A stretch of 64,000 nt of DNA from Fragilaria crotonensis (lineage: Eukaryota; Bacillariophyta; Fragilariophyceae; Fragilariales; Fragilariaceae). Shown one piece after another: positions 33,772 to 45,206 of the stretch. Position numbers and translations under genes: made by a program. The stretch lies in contig JAKSYS010000020.1 of assembly GCA_022925895.1 (NCBI GenBank), positions 165,958 through 229,957 of the forward strand, given 5' to 3'. The notes beneath the pieces are model-generated. The model was not told the DNA's origin and did not search any database. It was given only the letters and a program-made list of their open reading frames with translations. Position 1 is the first letter of the stretch. Each line of letters opens with the position of its first letter.

Positions 33772-36694
33772 CTAACCCTGCGAATCCTTGATAACTTGCT
33801 TGAAAGAATAAGGAGAAAAACGAACACCATCGGCATAAAAAAACTTGTTCTGGAACTCGACCCAGTGAAGGCGAAGTGCGTGGAGGAAGCATTCCAGAAC
33901 ATCCATCATGAGTAGCACACCAAAGGTTACACCAGCGAAGATACCGAAACCAAAGTAGGCGGCAGACCAATGAATGTTCAACGTGGAAAGCATAGCTTTT
34001 TCCCAGAAGACAGTAGCAAGCTCGGAGTGGGCCAGCGACAATGCCCAAAGGCGAAGGTATGACGCGGTGTTGGAAACCATACCAAGAACAAATTCAATGG
34101 TTTCGATAGCCTGGTGAATAACAATTTCACCGAAGCCATGTTCATCGTGATCGTCATCATCGCCGTGCGCTTCTTCATCTCCATCAACGTGGTGAGTGAT
34201 CGGAGCATGGGCACGTCTCGACAAAAAGTAAGGCTTCGCAAGGAGGAGAATGGGGACAGACACAACTGCAACGAGCAGCAGCACATTCTGGATTTGTGGC
34301 TGCCCCTCATAGAGCGGCTCATCAACGTTACCCGGCTGGAGAGCGATGTTGATAAGAGTGGTGATAAGGTTGGGAGGCTGGCACCCGTCGCCGGACCCAC
34401 CAAAATCAAGAGGACACTTGGTAGCAGTGTTGTCATATCCAGTGCAAGAGTATCCCCACGGCGTGCAAGTGCCATCGCCGGATTGGTCGCATTTAATCCA
34501 TTCGCCTTCGTAGTCAGAACTTCCCCACGTGCCCCCATCAGGATCGAGGCATGTGGCGGAAAGCATTCTGGAGTTCCAGTTGATGCTCCACTTCATGAAA
34601 ATAAGGACAATCATGTACACAAAGAGCGACGATGCGAAAACAACCATAGGAATAAACTCGAAGAAAAAGTCGAGCTTCTCTCCGAAGTAGACAGCGTTTG
34701 CTCCTTTCAAACAAGTACCGGCAAACATCTGGATGATGCCGAAGATGACACTAAGCTTCATCTTGAAAGAATTGAAGAAAAGGAGCTCGTTGGTGGAAAC
34801 TTTCCACATTGGATCGAGACCAAAAGGGTACACCGATGCATCAGACCCATAGGTGCTAGTTGGACTGGCGATAGCGCCGGCCTCAACGTTATTCTCTGAT
34901 TGGCCTTCAAACGCCCATCGAGATCCGAACGCGTTAATTCCGAGGGAGAACATGTCGTTGTAGATACAACCAGAGTAAATGGCAAAGAATCCCATCATGA
35001 TAATCATGTAACGACCTGCGTGCATTCCAGCAGCCATCTCACTGAGCCGAGACTCTTCATTCTTCTTTTCGTTGAGAATCAACATAAGACCAGCACTGAA
35101 CAAGAACAGGCCATGCCCAATATCTCCGTACATGACTCCGAAAAGGAATGGGAAAGTGGCTGCAGTGAAAAGGGCGGGATTTGCCTCTCTATAACGAGGG
35201 ATACCGTAAGTGTTGACGAATTCTTGGTAACCATAGGTGAACTTGTTGGTGGTGAAATGCGTGGGGGGAGTTGGCCACGGTTGTGGAACATGATCAACGA
35301 GGGAAGGCATGGCCAAGTCCATATTGGCGTGAGCTTTGTTGACAGCTTCGCGGACTTCGTCGACGCAATCTGCAATTACCCAACCTTCACCACGGAGCAT
35401 TCCTGACACATCAGCCTTGAACTGATTGAGGGAGTGGTAGATTGCCTTCTCGCGGAGGACGAGCCAAGTCCACTTCTCGGCACTCTTGCTGAGCATTTGA
35501 CAAAGACGGAAACGGGTATCTTGATTCTTAAGAAGGACGGTGCGGGAATCCACAAGCTCCTGAGCGTTTTCAGTCAACATGCGGTCAACGGCAGGAGAAT
35601 CATCCATATCAGGAAGTGAGTAGCGATGCGCGTCGAATGCGTCGCAAATCTTCTTGAGCTTTGTCTCGATCGACAGCGACTTGTAGAAGACAATGAAAAC
35701 ACATTTCTCAACAAGGAGACCAGATGAGGGATCGGTGATAGGCTGTTTGATTGGAGCAAAACGGACGTAGCAGTTTCCGCGAGTGGCGCGGAAGATCATC
35801 CTCTCAAAGCGAGACTTCTCCTCAGTGGAGACAACGCCAGTGATACTAGAGAAACGCATATCCATGTCACGTGCAGTGGTTCCACCTTCAGCCTCAAGGA
35901 GATTGTCGGTACGGTCGTCAGTGGCAGATTGACCACCAGTTGTAAGTTCGGACACAGCAAGGCGAGGTGCGTCAGTCATGAAAAAGCGACGAGCCTTTTC
36001 CAAGACCTCCTGGAGCTCGACCTTCTCGTTGTATTCAGTTGTGAGCTTTTCACTGTAGTTATTAAGCTCGCGAAGCTGGGTTTCGTACCCCTCAAGCTCC
36101 ACTTCCATGCTCTCTAGGAGCTGGGCACCAGTTTTGTCGTCGGATGCCACACTTGCAGGAGCGTCAAGGAATGAGTCGATGGTTCCAGCAGGCTCGAGTT
36201 CAAGATCGAATTTGTCACACTCGTTAGCAAAGTAACGAAGCTTGCGCTCCAACTCATCGCAGCGTTTGACAAAAGAGACGTAGCGGCGCTGGAACGGGGT
36301 CAAGTCAGGATTCAACTACAAGGTAGAACGAGAGAAAAGGTTAAAAAAAAATTTCCAATGATATCTTCGGCAGGCGCGTTGGCGAACACCCAACGGATAC
36401 AATTTTCCAGAGTGTGCGAACACCGCGCTCGCCCTTCGATTTTTTGTTCTTGGTTCGACGATGACCGGCACCTTGCCTTGCAAGATGCAAGTCTATCCTC
36501 TTTTTGTGATGCGAATTGACAAGAATCTGCACAATGTGCTTGAGTGTTCGAAATGAGGTGATGGGAGTCGGACTTACATCAGTGAACTGAATAACACCCA
36601 TCTTACCCAGATCGCCAAGGCAGCTGTGAGCAGCATCTTCGTTGACAATCAAGGAGATGTACTCCATGGGTTCGGAGCGAAACCAACGAGCCAT
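33772..36694 (-). CDS. VPH1: V-type H+-ATPase V0 subunit a
   Basis: Two exons, 36694-36578 and 36315-33772, with a 262-bp phase-0 intron (GTAAGT...TGTAG), give 886 residues. Subunit a forms the proton half-channels and stator of the vacuolar ATPase in endomembranes. In diatoms the V-ATPase also acidifies the silica deposition vesicle and the plastid-surrounding compartment. The N-terminal cytosolic half starts RSEPMEYISLIV and contains the conserved NPDLTPFQRRYV just after the intron. The membrane half has PFLFGVMYGDIGHG, a long luminal loop with several Cys (about residues 610-680), and LRLWALSLAHSELA with the essential Arg. The C-terminus has LRLHWVEFQNKFF. Length fits the family (about 820-890). 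The intron is much longer than the others in the window. Confidence 0.97.
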
Positions 36695-38200
36695 GATGAG
36701 ATATTTGTTTGGGAATTTGACCTTGCAACAAAGAAAGTGTGTTGGTCGATCAACCCAATGGATTCGTTTTTTGTGCTGCTTCTGGGATCGTCAAATATTT
36801 GGCGTACGCGGAGTACAAGTACTAGTACCAGCTAAATTGGGTTTGTTCGGACGCTTGTTTTGCTGCTTGCTGCCCAACTGAAATCACTCCTTTTGCCTGT
36901 GTATCGCCAGTGAGACTGAAAGGGACACTAGATGGTGTTCGAATGAACGAAGCGCAGACTAACACACTGAATTCTCAATTTCCACTGACGGACTGGCTGG
37001 CGTTTGAAAAAAACTCGTATGCATCTGCATGATATCATGATATATATATATATATGATGAGATGTGAGATGTGATACTTATTTGTAGGGGAAATTACAAT
37101 ATCGCGTATTTTTCAGAACTTTTCAAAAATAGTACAATGTCACTCTATCAACAACTTTACTCTTTACTACTAGTACTATATCACAAATTTGGAATTGACT
37201 AGTAGAAGCAGGATGAATGGTTGGACCAGTCTTTTTTGAGAAAATCCTGCCCATCCCCTTGACATTTATTTCACTTTTTGAGTAGGCCATTTGATAGATC
37301 GGTTAGACTTTCTAAAGCTGTCTCATTTTATAAAATTATTAGATAAGCAGATTCCGCAGAATTTCAGTTCCCGTGAAATCCTCAATTACGGTCCAAATTG
37401 GCTAAGCTGAATCAATTGGACCGCGACGATTTTACTAGTAAAATGTGGATACTGTTCACTGTGCTGCAGGCACATCAAATTGTCCGCCAATTTGCTCATA
37501 TTATTGCATTTTTGGGTAGAACAGCGCCTGCGCTCCAACAAAGCAACTGGGTGAAATATGAATTGAAAACATATTTGGAAAGAAATATGCAAATGAAGAT
37601 GGTGGGTACAACTAATAGGAGATAGCACGTAGACGACGCACACGACATTCCGAACTAGGGAGCCCGTCTAGCTATGTCCCCTTTTCGAGCCGGTCAAACG
37701 TTTTAAATAAATCGACTTCGTGAAATTAACTGCGTTATCAGCCAACCATGTACTTTTTATGGGATAAAAAAATACATCCAGAATCTCATCTCCGGATGGT
37801 ATTCGTATAGACAGTGATGTAGAAGCTACGCAAAGACGGGCTCCCACGCTTAGTACTGTACTACAGGAGAGTTCCGATTAACTGGCACTCTAATTTTGTA
37901 ATCGTGACATCATAGGAATCCTGGAAATCGGGTTGCACATACATGTGTGTTACTTTGAACGTTTGCCAAAATCAATGCCAGCCCGGTTGCCACATATTAG
38001 TTTGAAAAGTTCGAACTGCTCATTGTGTCTGCTACTACATTTAAATGCTCATTTTTTGCAACAATTCATTACTGTTGCTGCTTTTGCTGCTGCTCATTGT
38101 ACGTTGAGTGTCATTGCATCGGTGTTGTTCCTTATTGTTGTTACTATTGCATCACTGTTGTTTGCGAAGGACAAGCTGACAATCATCTTAACGAACCGCT
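36695..38200. other. Intergenic region, no gene supported
   Basis: It contains a short TATATA run near 37040 and AT-rich sequence. ORFs of 60-90 codons (for example 37933-38202) are rich in Leu, Cys and His and lack motifs. A short GTAC patch lies near 36810-36835. Confidence 0.5.
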
Positions 38201-38201
38201 G

Positions 38202-38440
38202 AACCGACACCAGTAGCAATGCTGCGATAGCCACTACCTGTCATACATCAGGAGTGGTGGTTGCGCTTGTCATTTGGTGCGGTGCTGGAGTTTGCGCTCG
38301 TGACAAGGAACCGACACCAGCAGTAGCAACGCTGCAATAGCCACTACCTGTCATACATCAGGAGTGGTGGTTGCGCTTGCAATTTGGTGCGGTGGAGTTT
38401 TTGCTCGCGACAAGGGACCGCCAAACCGACACCAGTCCCG
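38202..38440. repeat. Direct repeat, ~110-bp period
   Basis: The sequence CCACTACCTGTCATACATCA recurs at 38231 and 38341, followed by GGAGTGGTGGTTGCGCTT both times. ACCGACACCAG also recurs at about 38205, 38310 and 38427. The copies differ by a few substitutions and small indels. Confidence 0.8.
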
Positions 38441-38709
38441 ACGTGGCGCCTGTGATTTTGGTTCGGAATTGAGACCGGTTTTGACGTGTAACAATACAGC
38501 TAGTTCTTGTCCGCATCATGTCCCCAAGAAATCTGAGAGTGATGACATTGCTCGTATTGCTCTAAAGAGGAGGATGTCTTCGTCTCGCACTGCGGTGCTA
38601 CTCATGGGTGACTCCCCAAGAGTTTGTCCTGTGTCATTTCTCAAGGAGAACAAGTTGTGCCCTAATGTTGACAAATCTGTTTGGGAGGGGGTATCAAATG
38701 GAAACCTTT

Positions 38710-39150
38710 GCAAAAACCCTTGTTATCTTTCTGCACCATGTTTGCACAAATCCTCGTTTTTTTACATCATTTGCAACCTTGTTATCTTTCTGCACCATGT
38801 TTGCACAAACCCTCCTTATTTTCTACATCATTTGCCAAAACCCTTGTTATCTTTCTGCACCATGTTTGCACAACCCCTTGTTATAATTAACAACATTTGC
38901 AAAAACCCTCATTATCTTTCTGCACCATGTTTGCACAAACCCTTCTTATTTTTTACATCATTTGCAAAAACCCTTGTTATCTTTCTGCACCATGTTTGCA
39001 CAAACCCTTGTTATTTTTTACATCATTTGCAAAAACCCTCATTATCTTTCTGCACCATGTTTGCAGAAACCCTTGTTACTTTTTACATCATTTGCAAAAA
39101 CCCTCGTTATCTTTCTGCACCATGTTTGCACAAACCCTTGTTATTTTGTG
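38710..39150. repeat. 65-bp minisatellite, seven copies, open in all three plus-strand frames
   Basis: The anchor CTTTCTGCACCATG occurs at 38727, 38786, 38851, 38916, 38981, 39046 and 39111, so the spacing is 65 bp except for one 59-bp interval. Each unit is two related halves (TTGCAAAAACCCTTGTTAT and TTTGCACAAACCCTTGTTAT). Since 65 is not a multiple of three, the frame rotates at each copy, and the unit has almost no stop in any plus-strand frame. Confidence 0.9.
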
Positions 39151-39159
39151 TCTGTTGTT

Positions 39160-39385
39160 CAGAAGTGCATCATCATTTTCCTGTCACCTAGCTGGGGGTG
39201 TTTGTTGCGCTGCTTACTGACGATATGCTGTCTCTGCCCGCAAGTCATCTGGACACTTCTTGCTCATCATTAATTCCATCCACTTGGAAGCACATCATCA
39301 TTTTCCTGCCATCTAGCCGGGGGTGTTTGTTGCGCTGCTGACGATCCGCTGTCTCTGCCTGCCATCTAGCTCGTCAGAGTTCACA
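39160..39385. repeat. Imperfect direct repeat, ~127-bp period
   Basis: CATCATCATTTTCCTG and the following GGGGGTGTTTGTTGCGCTGC occur twice, at about 39167 and 39294, with diverged spacers containing GCTGTCTCTGCC. It may be an extension of the tandem-repeat cluster just upstream. Confidence 0.65.
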
Positions 39386-39429
39386 GTATGTCATGCTAGT
39401 ACTAGGTACAGAATGAAGACAATGATTCG

Positions 39430-41573
39430 TTGCGAGGTCGGACAGCATCAATTTGTTGCTCAACTGTTCTAAACCTTGGGAAGGATAATCCAAGGGTGGT
39501 GGCAGTGCCCCCCTCAAAGAAGCGGCTCAGCAACAAGATGCCACGAAAGCAAGCAAGAAGGAATTACTTTCCTTCAGGTCCCCCGGAAGTGTTGGCACTG
39601 CTAGTACTGAATTTCTTCCCCCTAGATGGGAGGGATGTTTTTCCCCGTTCTGGCTGATTTTGCAATTGCGTTTTGTTCCGCAGCTTTGACTGGAACTATG
39701 GATGGCAAGGTCAAGGTATGTGGCACGCCCTTAAGATGGATATCGTACTACTATGCGGTTAGTTGTTCGATCTGTAAGGACCTTCGGCTCGCTGACAAGG
39801 AAATGGAGGAAGCCGGTGACAAAGTTACTGATTGTTGCAGTGCCATCACACAGTTGTGCTCAATCGGCCACCATGTTGAAATACCTTTCGGAATTCATTC
39901 TCATGGATTTGATATGTAACCAAAGGATTACTCTGATGGCAGCCGCAACCTTCAATATATGTAGTGTTATTAAAACTGGTGATGCAGACACCACTCATGG
40001 GGTTACTGCTGGTGTTGTTGCGTTGGGACATGACATTGTTATGGCGCCTGCAAGTGGACCTCAGGATCTTGACAATGTCAATGACAACAAGTACAGATTT
40101 CTCCTTGCTTTTCTGCCGGGGGCGGGAGTGTTTCATGCGCAAGGGACTGGTGCAGGAAGACTGCTGAGGGTGTTGAAGGTTCACGCATTGCTCTGGACGT
40201 GAGTTGGTTTTGACTAAGGAATACGTCATTGCAGCTTCCATCAGTGTCAGACTTCCAATTACAATTTGGAGAGGATGAATATGTGAAGAGATTTGCTTCC
40301 ATTACATGTGCTGGGGTTTCTGCCTGGAAAGTTTCGTACTTTTCTGTAGCGCCAAGGTTACTGCGCGGAGTGTTCACGTCAACACAATGTGCAGATCATG
40401 ATGGCCCTCGGATGCCACCAGACATTATTGCTGATCACGATGTGGGTGTTTGGCCAGTTGCTAACCGTGTGCAAGAACACACTCGCTGCCATGTTAACTC
40501 AAATTCAACGAGGGTGCTGGGTTGTCAACATTGCGCCCCGGGATGCTCGCACCTGAAAATCCGGGACTCTTGTTGGACGATTGACCCGCTGGAACACCAC
40601 CCATTCATTGACATCATTGTTGACATTGCCCCTATTTGTTCTGGCACAGCTGTGAGAAGTATTCTTGATAGCTCCCACGAGTCAAGATATTGCCATATGG
40701 ACGGGCATGTCCTACTTGCTTCCCTCGAAGTGATCGGCGAACACAATTCTTGCCTTCGGAGAGAAGCAGCGGTTGGCATACCGGGGATGTTGGTACCATG
40801 CATGCACCAATTGGGACCCGTGTTCTGTTGGATGGAATGATGACAGCTGTCGGGTTTGCCGCAAACAATAAGATGCCTCAGCCTGTACTGAGGAGCTTTG
40901 TCGAGGCATTTGCCACTGTTGGCATCCTCTACTGTTTTCCTGGTGTACTTTCTGTTGTTCAAAACGTGGAAGCTGATTCGTCCCTTGTGCCAATAGCTCT
41001 GATGGATGGAAATTGTAATGGCCTCCGGGCTGGGTACACAATTGACGTAAGCATTGACCTGCTGGGAAACGCGTCACACTTCGGTCAATGCGAATGATGC
41101 TTCACAGGGATTTGGTCTATGGACAGAGGAGAAGCCGGGTTGTGGATGAAGCTGGTACCATACTTTTGTCTGCTTCCAAATTGTAGGAGGGCAACAAGAG
41201 GAGGAGATGTGGTGCAAATTACTAATGCATTGCCATAAAGCTTTCTCATGCAAATGCCATAAGCTGGGATGGCCGTGCACTGAGACACTGCATGTCCGTG
41301 TCTCGGCCAGATGGTGAAGGTGCTGGTTGGACAGGTGTGAATCACTTATTTGGCACTTTCACTGCGGCAAAGGAGAAGATTGTAGCAGCTGGCCGTGCTT
41401 GTGCACCTGGAAGTCTGTGCCTAGAAGTGGCTGCGGCCTGTAATGAGGAGGCTGGTGTGCAGCGTCAATTTGAAGAGCAGATGGTTTACGTTGGGTCGAC
41501 GGAGGAGGGAACCCGCATTGTCAAAGTGACAGGCGAGATGCCCGAAGACGAAACGAATTCTCAGACGAAGTAA
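39430..41573 (+). pseudogene. Degraded unknown ORF, frames broken
   Basis: Plus-strand fragments in changing frames look coding: 39430-39657 (SKKRLSNKMPRKQARRN), 40700-41095 (MHAPIGTRVLLDGMMTAVGF, GYTIDVSIDLLGNASHF), about 41090-41160 (DASQGFGLWTEEKPG) and 41250-41573 (AISWDGRALRHCMSVSRPDG, HLFGTFTAAKEKIV), ending at a TAA. The last two read as parts of one conserved protein, with the join broken near 41090-41250. The family is not recognised. Its place beside repeats and a large transposon suggests an element-borne gene. It lies just outside the transposon and could belong to it or be separate. Confidence 0.5.
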
Positions 41574-42248
41574 ATTTGTTGAATTGGATTTGGAAGAATT
41601 GCCTATTTCATGTTCCATCTCTGTTGGAAAGCAAAGGGGACACAACCAACGAAGTTGCCTCAGTCTCTAATAGTGAATAATAGGATGGAACAATTTTAGT
41701 GTCCATAACGGCTATATGCATCTTGTTGCAGAATTGATGAAGGTAACGAGGTGCTGGAAATAGGTTCATGCAATTGGTTTAGTTTGTCAGCTGAACACAA
41801 TGGTACTGTATACATCTAAAAAGCAAAACCTGAATTCGTGTCACATATCCCTATTTTTTGCATGGATTTATACGAATTAAATTACGCATAGATCCGTACA
41901 AAATAATGCCACATTATTGCTCACGTACTAGTTTTTTTTTCGTTTTCCGTACTATTGTATGCACATGTTCCGAAGTTTAGAATTCGGAATCCAACAAATA
42001 CATTTTTGATACATCCGAGTTCTAATTGATCGATTCCGGTAAAATTTAGAATACGGAATCCTGGTTCGTTTTTTACAAAACAACTTAATCTAATCATCCA
42101 TACTCCTGAGCTTTTGTCTAGCGCATACCTGATTTTGCATTTCATATTGCATGACTTAGCACTGCCTAATTATGTTGTATGGTAATGTAAATTTATGAGT
42201 TAGTGCGTGATTCATATCTGCATCTTAAATTATAGTAAACTAATCACA

Positions 42249-43819
42249 TTAAATAGGCACAATGCAATCTGGATTTTCATTTGTACACACGGTGTCAACA
42301 CATCCCATATCATCTCGTGGCATCGCTTTGCGCTTACAGTTGTTTGCCCGGCGCGGATTTGGTTTTACAACACGTTGACGTTCCAAAAACACATTGAGCA
42401 ATTGATTATTAAACATCACTCCATGCAACATTCGGTCTTCCTTCACTGAATCGTAAAGATCATTAAACTTATTCATGCCATCTTCAGTCCATCCAATTCC
42501 AGCCACACCATTTGTATCGTTGCGTTGTTTTCGTGACAATGTATATTTTGGTGCCTGTATTCAGAACTCGTGTTAGCATCTTTGCACGCTTGCGTAATTG
42601 TTGTGCAACCATCAAAAACTTACCACAGTAACAAGAACCGGAACAGCAACAGCACTAACATGTGCTTGAATCTGTGACAAAGTATCGGACATATTTTAAG
42701 CAATGTGTCAGCATTTCAATCAAACCAAATCAAAACATTGCACTGTATTGTCATACCTTTGATTGTTCCAATGCCAATTCAGACATCCATGTCGCTGTGT
42801 AATTAAGTAAAACAAGAAGCATGAAAGCTTCGTCGCTTAGCAAAAACACATACTCATTGAAAACCCCAGAATCTGAACGACAATAACTCATCATGTTAGC
42901 CTTGTCATTCCAATTACTGTGTCCAACAATGCAAGGCGCATAGATATCAATTAAATGCACATAATGAACCAAATTGTCTCGCATTGCTAACATGTAGTCC
43001 ATATCGGCATTCTGACCATGGTTAACTTTGAAGTGCGGAATCTTACCACACATGCCATCTGATTTGTGACAATAAAACAAACGTTAGTCATTTGCTTGCA
43101 CTCGAGAAATTAATATCATTTCACTTACCTCTGAATCTTAAGCGCATGTTTTTGATGACATTGTTGCGACGATCTGTGTGAGAACAAACAACAAGTTTAC
43201 GCATGTCTGCCCACCAGTATTCATCAACGTCTTCTTTCGCCACATTGCAATTAGCAACAATCATCGAACAAACCGTGCCATGTCGTAAATCATATAAACC
43301 ATGCAAGTCCTTTTTTAAAAATTTGAGACGACTGAACAACTTTGTCTTAACACACTCTTTCACCATCATACGTTGCGATGCAATTGTATTTTGTAGCTGC
43401 ATGTTAAGCGGAAGGAGATTAGGAGGAACAATTGCAACATGTTCGGGCATTGACGCACGCTCTGTTACTCTGCCTTCTAGCATTGCTGGCATAGGAGAAT
43501 AACCGCTTATGATGGGCGTTACTTGTTGTTGTGGTTGGTGATATACTTTTTGATCACTTTGCACGACATCGGCAACTGCGCGATGATTGCGACCTGACAT
43601 ATAAAACATGTTTGTGGTGAGAATTGGAGGTAGCTCATCATCCAAAACGGATGATGGGTCCAGTTGACCGCGATGATGCACTCCGTTCATCTTTAGCAAA
43701 TATGTCGAATGTTTGTATTTTGCAATTTGTGTTTTATGAACTCATAGTAAGCGCACTGCACGTTTTTTTAATTTTACGATTAACGCAAACGCATTCAAAC
43801 GTTGATCATTGAGCTTCAT
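42249..43819 (-). CDS. Transposon accessory protein, five exons, function unknown
   Basis: Exons in coding order are 43819-43757, 43690-43129, 43058-42757, 42671-42624 and 42554-42249, giving 426 residues. The introns are 66, 70, 85 and 69 bp; all have GT-AG ends and all phases fit, so the model is coherent. No frameshift is needed. The protein has a Pro/Gln-rich N-terminal part and a central segment rich in charged and aromatic residues (DVDEYWWADMRK, RNNVIKNMRLRFRDG). A compact region with conserved-looking YVFLLSDEAFMLLVLLNYTA follows. The tail contains GIGWTEDGMNKFNDLYDSV and a basic patch, which may bind DNA or the transposase. No domain family is recognised. Exon 1 is the least certain; translation might begin at the Met at 43690. 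Confidence 0.6.
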
Positions 43820-44723
43820 GAAGAAAAATGTTGGGTGCCAACATGTGGTTTGACGCATGTATGAATGTAAAAGTAAACACCTGTTAATTTTCAAACAAAC
43901 TTTACTACTTAGGATTCGTTTGAAAATCAAACTTAGAGTGCGTGCCGCGCATTATTTATTTTTGAATGTCGTTTCCCGCATTAAATACGTCAATAATAAA
44001 TTGATGGCACTGTTTAAAGGGACCCTGCCAGTTAATGCACCACAAAACCTGCGTTTGTGTGAAGGTGGCATCAACCTTCTCGGGACTTAATCCGTTAAAT
44101 CGATGTTAAAAAGACGTTAAACAACCGTTATAAGTCGAACACAATTTTGGTACACAACTCCATCCAGTGTCAGATCCTCAAGTGAACTGACACACTTCTG
44201 TGCACTCTTTTCTCAATTCTTCACCAAATTTGTTTCTGTAAGTAACATCCCATCCTCTTATGTCATGAGATGAATCTGTGAGAGTTTTGGCTTTGAAGAT
44301 GACAAGGTTGTTGTTCTTTTTGAATGGATGAGATCAGGGAATTTTTGTGTGTTGCCGCAGGGTAACCCGGATGTACAAAAACTCTACTTCCACGCGTTTT
44401 CTACAGCATCGTTGTACCAGGACTGTTGTTTTTGTACAGTGAGTACTTACTGGTAGTACGCGCCAAACTCACGTGGCTTCTACTGCATGGTGGTAGGAGC
44501 ACTGTGTACGCACTTTCTTCTTTGACAGTAGGTACTCTTTTTCACCGTACTTGCTCCACTGATCAAGATCTTGCCATTGTGCCACCAAAACTCAACTGCT
44601 TTGCTGCATCACAATCGAAATAAGGAATTTACTCACTCCAATTTTGATCTGTTGCGTCAGTTTTACATTCAGCAACTTCAGCAGGCAAGCATTGTCATCG
44701 TAATTGATTGAGAATATTGTTCA

Positions 44724-45152
44724 GTTGCTGCATCAGCTCAAGTTTTGTGTGTGGACATCAGTCACCTGCAAGGATCTTGCTCGAAAGAGTAGTGTGCCTA
44801 CACGTCGTGCCTTACTGGTAAAGCCCACATTACTTGGTTGGTGCAGTAGTCCTTTTGTTAAGCAAAGGACCGTTCAAGAAATTGGACGTCTGATACATTG
44901 TTGTTGATTGATTTGGAGGGCATTGTGCTGTTTGGCCACAATTGTTGCAAGGACGCAATTATTGTTCCTGTCATTCCTTGCTTCTCTCTGTTGCTGCACC
45001 AGCTCGAGTTTTGTGTGTGGACATCAGTCACCTGCGAGGATCTTGCTCGAAAGAGTAGTGTGCCTACACGTCGTGCCTTACTGGTAAAGCCCTCATTACT
45101 TGGTTGGTGCAGTAGTCCTTTTGTTAAGCAAAGGACCGTTCAAGCCATTGGG
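44724..45152 (+). repeat. ~160-bp direct duplication, period 267 bp
   Basis: Copies at about 44724-44885 and 44991-45152 are ~95% identical, from TTGCTGCAYCAGCTC to AAGGACCGTTCAAG. Both have an open frame (SVPTRRALLVKP, LGWCSSPFVKQRTVQ), but differences are mostly replacing rather than silent, so coding is not supported. The pair lies directly before the polyprotein gene and may be its 5' region or a subterminal repeat of the transposon. Confidence 0.7.
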
Positions 45153-45206
45153 CGTCATTGAAGTTTGTAACGTCTGATTGAGATCATACAATTGTAATTC
45201 TTTATC

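Noticed and set aside
33730-33915. Small plus-strand ORF at the V-ATPase 3' end
   Set aside because: It overlaps the last V-ATPase codons in antisense and has no features of its own.
34114-34899. 261-codon plus-strand frame antisense to the V-ATPase gene
   Set aside because: Shadow of a strongly conserved coding region on the other strand.
38364-39191. 275-codon plus-strand open frame
   Set aside because: Most of its length is the 65-bp repeat, which is open in every plus-strand frame; the non-repeat part has no recognisable domain.
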